DNA of 64,000 nt from Nisaea sediminum (GTDB lineage: Bacteria; Pseudomonadota; Alphaproteobacteria; Thalassobaculales; Thalassobaculaceae). This document shows positions 57,055 through 64,000 of this stretch, piece after piece; position 1 is the stretch's first letter, and every line of letters begins with the position of its first letter. A program made the translations under genes and the position numbers. The notes beneath the pieces were generated by a model. It saw nothing but the letters and a program-made list of their open reading frames with translations, did no database searches and was not told the DNA's origin. Location: positions 62,001 through 126,000 of the forward strand of contig NZ_JACZCQ010000004.1 in the NCBI RefSeq assembly GCF_014904705.1, in the 5' to 3' direction.

Positions 57055-59055
57055 TTATACCAAATAAAGGATTACGATAGCGGTGGTTCCAACGCTGCCG
57101 ACCACGCCCGAGACCACGGCGGCGGCCTGCTCGCCGACTTCCGCCGCCAGACTGTCCTTGTTCTGCAGATCCAGATTCATCTGCGCGATCTGGACAGCGC
57201 ACTGGGCGAATTCCTGCTGCGCGCGCTGGTATCCCTGCTGATCCCGCTGCTGCGCGCGCTGATCGTCGAATATCTTCAGAATTTCCCCGAGCTGCCCCGA
57301 ATCCGACGCCTTCATCACACTGTTCTCGACCGCCGCCCGGGCCTTCAGATTGTGAAAGGCATTGACCGCGGGCTTCATCAGCTCGACGAACCAGTGGCTC
57401 AGTCCCGGCATCGGACCGTTGCGCGAGAGCGTCTGGATCCGCGCGAGCAGGCGCAACACATTGAGCGCATCGATGGCAGGACGGGTGTCGGAGGAATTGC
57501 CGAGCGGCCGCAGCAGACGGTCGTCGATATCGGGGGACCTGGCGCCGAGGAAAGCCGCGAGATGGCGATCCATCGGGATCGGCGGCCGCCGGCCTTGCTG
57601 CGCCACGGCCTCCAGAGCCGGGATCACCTCTTCCGGGTCCGTCACATAGAGATGCTCGATCATCGAGCTCATGCAGTGGATGTCTTCGTTCAGCTCGTAG
57701 AGCACCCGCTCGATCCCGTATCCGGGGCCGGTGCTGTTGAGCAGGGTCGGCAGCTTGTCGAACTTGGAGAACAGTCCGAGCAAGTCCTGTTTCGACCGGG
57801 TCTGCACCGACATCCAGGGGCCGACGGAGCGGCTGCCGATGAAGGCCGCGACCTTCTGCCGGGTGGCGTCATCGTTGAAATTGAGTGCCAGCGTCGGGCC
57901 GACCCCGTCGATATGGGTCGAAAACCCCTTGTGCCGCATCGGCGCGGCCGGATCGAGGCCGATCGCGACCCGCGTGATCAGGCGCGCATCCTCTTCCTTC
58001 GGCGCGCTCTGGATGCCGTTCGCCCCGCCGGTCACCTTGTTGACCGCCTCGACGACATTCTCGTTGCCAAGCGAGCGTCGCAGCCAGTTGTCGAAATCCT
58101 GTCCCCGGACCAGTTCCGCGGCCGTGTTCCAGTTCCGCCCGATCGCATGGGCGACCGATCGGACGTTCTCGTAGGAACCGCCGCCGACCATCAGCGGGCG
58201 GGCAGCTTTCTGCGGCAGCTTGACCTGCTTCGGCGTCAGCCGGCGCCCACCGAGCCAGAGTTCGACATCGCGGATGGTCCAGCGCTCGCGCGGCTCGTCG
58301 GTCAGGAGACCGCGCAGCAGCTCGACCATGTTCATCTGCAGCCGGGTGCCGCCGACGAGACAGGCGTAGGACCCGAGATTGATCCGGTCGAAGATCGCGC
58401 GCTGCGGATCCGGATCCTCCGGCAGCATCCTGCCGGTCACGAGACTGAGCACGGTTGCGCCGACCGAGAAGAGATCGTCGAGCACGCTGCCGTCGCCCCG
58501 CGCAGTGCGGTCCGCCATCGCGTTTTCGAGACTCTCGTACTTGTCCGGCTGGAAGAGCCCGGCGGGGCAGCTGATGCATTCTCCAAGCATCACGGAGCGG
58601 CGGTTGGGGTCACTGTAGAACAGATTATCCGGACGAATGTTCCGGTGGGTCACGCCGCGCTGGGACATTTCGCGCAGACTGGCGACAAGCGGTGTCAGGA
58701 ACCCGCGGGTCAGTTGCTCGTCCGTAAAAGGCTCGATCGTGTCGTCCTCGGACTTGAAGACCCGCCCGCCGCGCGGCCGGTCCACGACCAGAACCGGCAT
58801 CCTCCGGCCGGTGAGGGTCCAGTTGACGACGCCATGGTCCTGGACGCGCATCAGGCTGTGGTTCGGAAAGCCCTTCAGTGCGTTGATCGCCTCGACCCTG
58901 AGCGGATATTTCGGTTCGCAGACCAGAGCCACGAAATCGGCCTTGTTGTTGCCGTCACGGCAAGCATAAGCCTTCGCCGTCGGCGAATCGAAATCGGGCA
59001 AGGGCTGACCGGGGTCGATATCGAACCGGTCGTTGACTGAGACCACATCCGCCAT
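57055..59055 (-). CDS. tail-anchored protein kinase-like protein, probable pseudokinase
   Basis: The 666-residue protein has an N-terminal kinase-like domain (about 10-285), a long helical region, a Gln-rich coiled coil (about 605-640) and one membrane helix at the very C-terminus (VSGVVGSVGTTAIVILYLV). The catalytic loop is H137-R-N-I-R-P-D-N144 instead of HRDxKxxN, so the catalytic Asp is Asn. The beta-3 Lys is absent (FVALVCEP), no glycine loop is seen, and the DFG position reads LGE. These changes indicate a pseudokinase facing the cytoplasm. Its target is unknown. Confidence 0.85.
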   Translation of the reverse strand: MADVVSVNDRFDIDPGQPLPDFDSPTAKAYACRDGNNKADFVALVCEPKYPLRVEAINALKGFPNHSLMRVQDHGVVNWTLTGRRMPVLVVDRPRGGRVFKSEDDTIEPFTDEQLTRGFLTPLVASLREMSQRGVTHRNIRPDNLFYSDPNRRSVMLGECISCPAGLFQPDKYESLENAMADRTARGDGSVLDDLFSVGATVLSLVTGRMLPEDPDPQRAIFDRINLGSYACLVGGTRLQMNMVELLRGLLTDEPRERWTIRDVELWLGGRRLTPKQVKLPQKAARPLMVGGGSYENVRSVAHAIGRNWNTAAELVRGQDFDNWLRRSLGNENVVEAVNKVTGGANGIQSAPKEEDARLITRVAIGLDPAAPMRHKGFSTHIDGVGPTLALNFNDDATRQKVAAFIGSRSVGPWMSVQTRSKQDLLGLFSKFDKLPTLLNSTGPGYGIERVLYELNEDIHCMSSMIEHLYVTDPEEVIPALEAVAQQGRRPPIPMDRHLAAFLGARSPDIDDRLLRPLGNSSDTRPAIDALNVLRLLARIQTLSRNGPMPGLSHWFVELMKPAVNAFHNLKARAAVENSVMKASDSGQLGEILKIFDDQRAQQRDQQGYQRAQQEFAQCAVQIAQMNLDLQNKDSLAAEVGEQAAAVVSGVVGSVGTTAIVILYLV

Positions 59056-59173
59056 TTTTGGCAGGTCCCTTCATCCAAGAGCTTCTTCGGTTTCCCAAGC
59101 TTTCGCCGAGAATGCAAGAAAAAGCAGAAGACGAAGGGGTTTATCCGCCGAAACTACAGTTTTCTCTCAGGCC

Positions 59174-60466
59174 TCAACCGCGGAACGGGTCATGCACCAG
59201 AATGGTGTCCTCGCGCTCCGGGCTGGTCGACAGCAGGGCCACCGGCGTCTCGATCAGCTCCTCGAGATAACGGATATATTTCACCGCGTTGGCCGGAAGA
59301 TCCGCCCACGAACGGGCGCCGAACGTACTTTCGGACCAACCCTCGACGGTCTCGTAGATCGGCGTCACGGCGGCCTGCGGCCCGGCGCCTGCCGGGAAAT
59401 AGTCCATCCGTTCGCCCTTCAGCTCGTAGCCGACGCAGATCTTCAGCTCGTCGAACCCGTCCAGCACGTCGAGCTTGGTGAGAGCGATGCCGTCGACGCC
59501 GGATACTTTCAGCGCCTGGCGGACCATCACCGCGTCGAACCAGCCGCAGCGCCGCTTGCGTCCGGTGACGGTGCCGAACTCGCGCCCGCGCTCGCCGAGC
59601 CGCTGACCATTCTCGTCGTTGAGTTCCGTCGGAAACGGACCGGAGCCGACGCGCGTGGTGTAGGCCTTCACCAGGCCAAGCACGTAGCCGACATCCCGCG
59701 GGCCGAGGCCGGAGCCCGCCGCGGCCTGACCGGCGACGGTGTTGGAAGAGGTGACGAACGGATAGGTGCCGTGGTCGACATCGAGCATCACGCCCTGCGC
59801 GCCCTCGAAGAGGATCCGCTTGTCGTTCGCCGCCGCTGCCTGAAGCTCGCGCCAGACCGGACGCACGAACGGCAGCACCGTCTGCGAGATCTCGGCAAGC
59901 TGGACCAGCGTCTCCTCCGGATCGACGAGATCCTCGCCGGCGCCCTTCAGGAAGATGTTGTGATGCGCGATCAGTTCGCGCACCCGGACAGCGAGGCAAT
60001 CCGGATCGGCGAGATCGGATACCTTCACTGCACGACGGGCGACCTTGTCCTCATAGGCCGGGCCGATGCCGCGGCCGGTGGTGCCGATCTTGCCCTCGCC
60101 CTTTACCGCTTCGCGGGCCTGGTCGATCCGGCGGTGTACCGGCAGGATGAGCGAGGCGTTGTCCGCGATCACGAGGCTGTCGGTGGAGATCTTCACGCCG
60201 GCCTTGCCGAGAGTCTCGATCTCGCTCGCCAGCGCCCAGGGATCGATCACGACGCCGTTGCCGATCACCGAGAGTTTACCTTCGCGCACCACACCTGACG
60301 GCAGCAGACTCAGCTTGTAGGTCTGATTGCCGATGACGAGCGTATGGCCCGCATTGTGTCCGCCCTGGAAGCGCACGATCACATCCGCGCGCTCCGAGAG
60401 CCAGTCGACGATCTTCCCCTTGCCTTCGTCGCCCCACTGGGCGCCGATCACGGTGACGTTTCTCAT
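59174..60466 (-). CDS. purA: adenylosuccinate synthetase PurA
   Basis: PurA makes adenylosuccinate from IMP, aspartate and GTP, the first step to AMP. The 430-residue protein starts with the GTP-binding loop [17 protein letters not shown] and [12 protein letters not shown], then shows [37 protein letters not shown] and [11 protein letters not shown]. It is 50 bases downstream of hisZ in the same direction, an arrangement seen in several alphaproteobacteria. Confidence 0.98.
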   Translation of the reverse strand: MRNVTVIGAQWGDEGKGKIVDWLSERADVIVRFQGGHNAGHTLVIGNQTYKLSLLPSGVVREGKLSVIGNGVVIDPWALASEIETLGKAGVKISTDSLVIADNASLILPVHRRIDQAREAVKGEGKIGTTGRGIGPAYEDKVARRAVKVSDLADPDCLAVRVRELIAHHNIFLKGAGEDLVDPEETLVQLAEISQTVLPFVRPVWRELQAAAANDKRILFEGAQGVMLDVDHGTYPFVTSSNTVAGQAAAGSGLGPRDVGYVLGLVKAYTTRVGSGPFPTELNDENGQRLGERGREFGTVTGRKRRCGWFDAVMVRQALKVSGVDGIALTKLDVLDGFDELKICVGYELKGERMDYFPAGAGPQAAVTPIYETVEGWSESTFGARSWADLPANAVKYIRYLEELIETPVALLSTSPEREDTILVHDPFRG

Positions 60467-60515
60467 GGTCTGTCTCGTCTTTCTCAGGTTCAGGCCGCAG
60501 GTCGGCGGCCCGGGT

Positions 60516-61676
60516 TCAGAGCGCGACCGGCGCTCCGTTCTTCAGCAGATGGGTACAGCCGAGGCGCGACGCTTCTAGCGCCGGATCGCCTTCCTTGTCC
60601 AATCCTGCAATGGTGATCCAGCCGTCGGTGCGCAGTTTGCGTGCTGTCTCCGGGGAGGTACCGAACGGCAGGTAGAGCCTTTCCGGGCGCGTGGGTTCCG
60701 GCAGCGCGCGCATCACGGATTCCATGTAGAGCGTGAAGCCGGCCGAACGCAGCCCCTCGCCGCCATCCACCCGGTAGCGGCCGCCGCGTCCGAGCTCGCC
60801 GCGTACGCCGCGCGAGAACAGACTGAAGCCGTAGCCGGTGTAATATTCGAAACCGCGGTTCTCCACCGGATCGATCGTCATCGCGAGATCCGGCTCGACT
60901 GCCGCCACGCTCTCGGCAATCGCGCCAACCCGCTCGATCGCCGCCCGGGCGGCGTCCGGGAGCCTGACATTCTTCAGATCGCCCAACGCCTCGCGCCAGG
61001 AATCGGTGGCATCCATCAGCTGCTTCAGGACGGGGGCCAGCGGCCCGGCAAGGCGGCTGACTTCAGCCGAGTGCTTGCGGTCGATCGCGGTGCGCAGCGC
61101 GCGCAGGGTATCGTCCGGAAGGTCCGCCTCCTCAAGCAATACCGGGATCACCCGGGGCGCCGTCAGGTCGACCGAAAGGTTCCCGACGCCGATGGCACGC
61201 AGTGCTTCGACGGCCAGCAGGATCGGCTCCACATCCGCGGCGACACTGTCGCCGCCGAGCAGTTCGGCGCCGACCTGGACCAGCTCGCGCTCCGGATTAA
61301 GCTGGTTGGCGGAGACCCGCAGGACCTCGCCCGCGTAGCAGAGGCGGAGCGGACGCGGCTCGTCGCGCAGCCGGGTGGTGGCGATGCGGGCGATCTGCAC
61401 CGTCATGTCGGCGCGCACCCCCATCATCTTCTGCGAGACGGGGTCCATCAGGCGGAAAGTGCTGTTGCTCATCGCCGCGCCCGGTCCCGCGAACAGCGAG
61501 GTCTCGAACTCGACCAGCGGCGGCTTCACGAGGTCGTAGCCATGCGCGGCACACTCGGCGAGCAGGGCCCGGATCACCTCCGCCTCATGCGCCGCATCAA
61601 GCGGCAGCACGTCGCGCAATCCCGCGGGCAGCAGGGCGCGTCTGGTCAGTTCGCTCTCACTGTCTGGATGCGACAC
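60516..61676 (-). CDS. hisZ: ATP phosphoribosyltransferase regulatory subunit HisZ
   Basis: HisZ is a catalytically inactive paralogue of histidyl-tRNA synthetase that activates the short form of HisG in histidine synthesis. The 386-residue product has the class II synthetase core: [19 protein letters not shown] at the start, [24 protein letters not shown] as motif 2, and [13 protein letters not shown]. It lacks the C-terminal anticodon-binding domain expected of HisS. It precedes purA in the same operon. Confidence 0.94.
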   Translation of the reverse strand: MSHPDSESELTRRALLPAGLRDVLPLDAAHEAEVIRALLAECAAHGYDLVKPPLVEFETSLFAGPGAAMSNSTFRLMDPVSQKMMGVRADMTVQIARIATTRLRDEPRPLRLCYAGEVLRVSANQLNPERELVQVGAELLGGDSVAADVEPILLAVEALRAIGVGNLSVDLTAPRVIPVLLEEADLPDDTLRALRTAIDRKHSAEVSRLAGPLAPVLKQLMDATDSWREALGDLKNVRLPDAARAAIERVGAIAESVAAVEPDLAMTIDPVENRGFEYYTGYGFSLFSRGVRGELGRGGRYRVDGGEGLRSAGFTLYMESVMRALPEPTRPERLYLPFGTSPETARKLRTDGWITIAGLDKEGDPALEASRLGCTHLLKNGAPVAL

Positions 61677-61807
61677 GCGGTCTCTCCGGCTCTGAAGGCA
61701 AAAAAGCGCCTTGTCCTAGCGGTTTTATGCTTCTGCCGCAACCGGATGCTGGCGCCGGGCAGGCTCCCATTTTCCGGCATGTCCCGGCAATCTTCGCCCT
61801 TTACAGG

Positions 61808-61821
61808 TGTGCATATGCACA
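61808..61821. promoter_or_regulatory. MarR operator upstream of its own gene
   Basis: TGTGCATATGCACA is a perfect 14-bp palindrome, 13 bases before the marR ATG. A version with two mismatches lies before the next gene (62287-62300), so both are the probable sites of the same regulator. Confidence 0.75.
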
Positions 61822-61834
61822 TTAAGTGACAGAC

Positions 61835-62269
61835 ATGGACGCAAAGCTCGCTGGATATATGGCCGCCAATTGTCTCGTGGTGAAGACGCGCCGGGCGGCC
61901 CGCGCGATTACCCGGCGCTACAACCGGCTCGACCTGCCGCTCGATCTGAGCGCGCCGCAGATCACCCTGCTCTTCTCGATTTCCCGTGGCGGTTTCTCTT
62001 CCGTCAGCGAACTGTCGGAGCGCACCGCTATCGAGCGGAGTGCACTGACCCGGAACCTGAAGATATTGCGCAAGAGAGGCCTGATCTCGTCGGAGGTTGA
62101 GGGCCGCGGCCGCGCGCAGCGCGTCGAACTGACCCAGGCCGGCGAACAATGTGTCGCCGACTTCATCCCGGTCTGGTTCGAGGCGCATGACCGGATCAAG
62201 GCGGAACTCGGCGAGGAGAAATGGAACATGGTCCAGGACGCGCTGCAGATCCTGAGCGATCTCGAGTGA
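61835..62269 (+). CDS. MarR family transcriptional regulator
   Basis: A 144-residue MarR protein from ATG 61835 (MDAKLAGYMA); GTG 61826 is an alternative three codons earlier. The winged helix reads FSSVSELSERTAIERSALTR and ILRKRGLISSEV, with the wing EGRGRAQRVELTQAGEQC. A perfect palindrome lies just before its start and a near copy before the FabF-like gene 45 bases downstream, so autoregulation and control of that gene are inferred. It is divergent from hisZ. Confidence 0.92.
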   Translation: MDAKLAGYMAANCLVVKTRRAARAITRRYNRLDLPLDLSAPQITLLFSISRGGFSSVSELSERTAIERSALTRNLKILRKRGLISSEVEGRGRAQRVELTQAGEQCVADFIPVWFEAHDRIKAELGEEKWNMVQDALQILSDLE

Positions 62270-62286
62270 TCATTTTTAACTGAAGT

Positions 62287-62300
62287 TGTGCATATACATA
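62287..62300. promoter_or_regulatory. second MarR operator, upstream of the FabF-like gene
   Basis: TGTGCATATACATA matches the palindrome at 61808 at 12 of 14 positions and lies 14 bases before the ATG of the synthase gene. Confidence 0.65.
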
Positions 62301-62313
62301 ACTGGAGAAAGAC

Positions 62314-63588
62314 ATGTCTGACGATCCGATCGTGATTACCGGAATGGGCCTCGTCACGCCGCTCGGCGCAGGGGTCGAGACCGTGTGGAAAAGGCTCCTC
62401 GAGGGCCGGTCCGGCATCCGCGGCATCGACCGCGTCGACGTCTCGGACCTGCCGACCCGCTTCGCCGGACTGGTGCCGTCGAAGGAGGAGGATGCGGAAG
62501 CCGGACTCGATATCGACGCCGTGGTCTCTACGAAGGAGCGGAAGAAGGTCGATCTCTTCACCATCTACGCTCTCGCCGCGGCCGAGGAAGCGCTGACCCA
62601 GGCGAACTGGAAACCGGAAGACCAGGAGAGCCGCGACCGCACCGCGACGGCGGTCGCCACCGGCATCGGCGGCTTTCCGACCATCACCGAGGCCAAGGCC
62701 ACGCTCGACCAGCGCGGCTACCGGCGCCTCTCCCCCTTCGTCATCCCGGCCTTCCTCGGCAATCTCGCGGCCGGGAACATCTCGATCCGCTACGGCTTCC
62801 GGGGGCCGATCGATACGCCGGTGACGGCCTGCGCCGCCGGGCTGCAGGCGATCGGCGACGGCGTCCGGCTGATCCGCGCGGGAGAGGCGGATGTGGTGCT
62901 GGCGGGCGGCACCGAAGCCTGCATCGACCGGCTGACCATCGGCGGCTTCGCCGCGGCCCGCGCGCTCTCGACCCGGAACGAGGATCCCGCCGCCGCCTCC
63001 CGCCCCTATGACCGGGACCGGGACGGGTTCGTGCTCGGCGAGGGCGCCGGGCTGGTCGTGTTGGAGCGGCGGAGCCATGCCGAAGCGCGCGGCGCCACTC
63101 CCCTGCTGGAGGTTGCCGGATACGGCACCAGTGCCGACGCCTGGCACATCACCGCCGGACCGGAAGACGGCGGCGGTGCCGCGCTTGCCATTTCGGCCGC
63201 GCTGAACCGGGCCGGCCTCGCGCCGGAGGAGATTGGCTACGTGAACGGGCACGCCACCTCGACCCCTGTTGGCGACCGGGCGGAACTTGCCGCGCTGCGC
63301 CGGGTGTTCGGCAAGGCGCTCACGGCGACGCCGATCTCCTCGACTAAATCCGCGATCGGCCACCTCCTCGGCGCCGCGGGCGGCGTCGAGGCCGTCTTCA
63401 CCGCGCTTGCCGTGCTGCGCGGAACGTTGCCGCCGACGCTGAACTTCACCGCCCCGGACGAGGGCTCCGAGGATCTCGATTTCGTGCCGCTGACGGCGCG
63501 GGCGAGCAATATCGGCGCGGCACTCTGCAACAGCTTCGGCTTCGGCGGGGTAAATGCCGCGCTCTGCCTCCGGGCGCTGAGGGGCTGA
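62314..63588 (+). CDS. beta-ketoacyl-ACP synthase, FabF-like paralogue
   Basis: A 424-residue thiolase-fold condensing enzyme that extends acyl-ACP with malonyl-ACP. The catalytic triad is visible: C173 in VTACAAGLQA, H313 in VNGHATSTPVGD and H350 in SAIGHLLGAAGG; the usual Lys is at 345. The N-terminal VITGMGLVTPLGAG and C-terminal CNSFGFGGVNAALCL fit the FabF/KAS II type. GGAG lies seven bases before the ATG. The main fabF is normally in a fab cluster, so this is probably a specialised copy for a modified or secondary fatty acid, controlled by the adjacent MarR protein. Confidence 0.93.
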   Translation: MSDDPIVITGMGLVTPLGAGVETVWKRLLEGRSGIRGIDRVDVSDLPTRFAGLVPSKEEDAEAGLDIDAVVSTKERKKVDLFTIYALAAAEEALTQANWKPEDQESRDRTATAVATGIGGFPTITEAKATLDQRGYRRLSPFVIPAFLGNLAAGNISIRYGFRGPIDTPVTACAAGLQAIGDGVRLIRAGEADVVLAGGTEACIDRLTIGGFAAARALSTRNEDPAAASRPYDRDRDGFVLGEGAGLVVLERRSHAEARGATPLLEVAGYGTSADAWHITAGPEDGGGAALAISAALNRAGLAPEEIGYVNGHATSTPVGDRAELAALRRVFGKALTATPISSTKSAIGHLLGAAGGVEAVFTALAVLRGTLPPTLNFTAPDEGSEDLDFVPLTARASNIGAALCNSFGFGGVNAALCLRALRG

Positions 63589-63606
63589 CCGCCGGGACCG
63601 GCCGCC

Positions 63607-64000
63607 TCAGCGCTTCGGCAGCGAGGCGGCCGCGACCAGCAGCGCGGTGGCGAACATCGACGCCGCAACGGCGCCGAGCGCCGCCGTGATGGAGAATGCG
63701 GTCAGCACCGAGCTCGCGAAGATGACGCCGACCGCGTTGCCGGTCCGGAGCAGCGCGAAGACTTCCGCACGCTTTTCCGGGAGGACCAGGGTGTCGAGGG
63801 TCAGGGAATAATAGGTTCCGAGCGGCGCTATCACGGATCCGATCACGACCGCGCCCACAATGGTCGTCGCGAGCGACAGGCCGGATGCGGCCAGCGTGGC
63901 GCCAACGGCCATGAGCAGCAACAGGAGGACCACCACCGGGCGCGAGAGACGGCGGTTGAAGACGCTGACCCAGATCCCGCCCGAAATGGAGGCGATGCAG
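63607..64000 (-). CDS. MFS transporter, C-terminal part only (cut by window edge)
   Basis: The frame enters at the window's end without a start codon and stops at 63607, giving the last 131 residues of a multi-helix transporter. Short loops such as NRRLSRPVV and LPEKRAEVFALLRTGNAVGV between hydrophobic helices are typical of the C-terminal half of major facilitator proteins. The internal GTG at 63936 is not the true start. It converges on the FabF-like gene 18 bases away. The substrate cannot be told. Confidence 0.75.
   Translation of the reverse strand, partial: CIASISGGIWVSVFNRRLSRPVVVLLLLLMAVGATLAASGLSLATTIVGAVVIGSVIAPLGTYYSLTLDTLVLPEKRAEVFALLRTGNAVGVIFASSVLTAFSITAALGAVAASMFATALLVAAASLPKR

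Overview
The window is about 64 kb of GC-rich chromosomal DNA from an alphaproteobacterium, most plausibly of the Rhodospirillales. The support is a complete alphaproteobacterial dcw (division and cell wall) cluster running from mraZ through lpxC to bamD-recN-ligA, a meso-DAP-type MurE, a hisZ-purA pair, an alphaproteobacterial RpoH and a DUF1127 protein. I see no tRNA or rRNA genes, insertion sequences, prophage or CRISPR arrays, and no obvious horizontally acquired island. The genus cannot be fixed from the sequence alone.

Layout: 1-950 holds a GNAT acetyltransferase (cut by the window edge) behind a SnoaL-like protein, both on the minus strand. The RNase P RNA gene with a clear sigma-70 promoter follows at 1108-1536. 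An operator of five 10-bp-phased MraZ boxes (1765-1809) opens the dcw cluster: mraZ-rsmH-ftsL-ftsI-murE-murF-mraY-murD-ftsW-murG-murC-murB-ddl-ftsQ-ftsA (1957-18600), where nearly every junction is an overlapping stop/start. ftsZ has its own strong ribosome-binding site and a terminator after it. lpxC, bamD, recN and ligA continue to 26222. Together these genes make the lipid II precursor, assemble the divisome, commit to lipid A synthesis and insert outer-membrane proteins.

26244-42434 is a mixed housekeeping and accessory stretch: a 2H phosphoesterase, a hidden 27-codon membrane ORF with its own terminator, a MarR-DUF2000 operon with a palindromic operator, a small cupin, an enoyl-CoA isomerase-like protein, an M24 aminopeptidase, a DUF1127 protein convergent with an over-long PrmA, a UvrD-type helicase, a CLC antiporter with CBS domains, a hot-dog thioesterase, a BASS-type transporter, a membrane-anchored TPR protein, and mlaA-mlaC for retrograde lipid transport.

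42514-50534 contains EttA and then a divergent module. On the minus strand are an unknown protein, a membrane PAS/DEDDh exonuclease and a CBS-DUF294 nucleotidyltransferase. On the plus strand are a DUF4212 small subunit, a sodium:solute symporter carrying a canonical EF-hand loop, and a small membrane protein. This is the most interesting candidate system in the window: a transporter apparently paired with nucleotide-signalling-like proteins.

50599-54423 is a tightly overlapping catabolic operon (threonine aldolase, CaiB-type CoA transferase, CitE-like CoA lyase) preceded by two small paralogous proteins. rluD and rpoH follow on the plus strand. A three-TM protein and a tail-anchored pseudokinase, then purA and hisZ, lie on the minus strand. 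The window ends with a MarR regulator and a FabF-like synthase, each preceded by a near-identical 14-bp palindrome, and a truncated MFS transporter.
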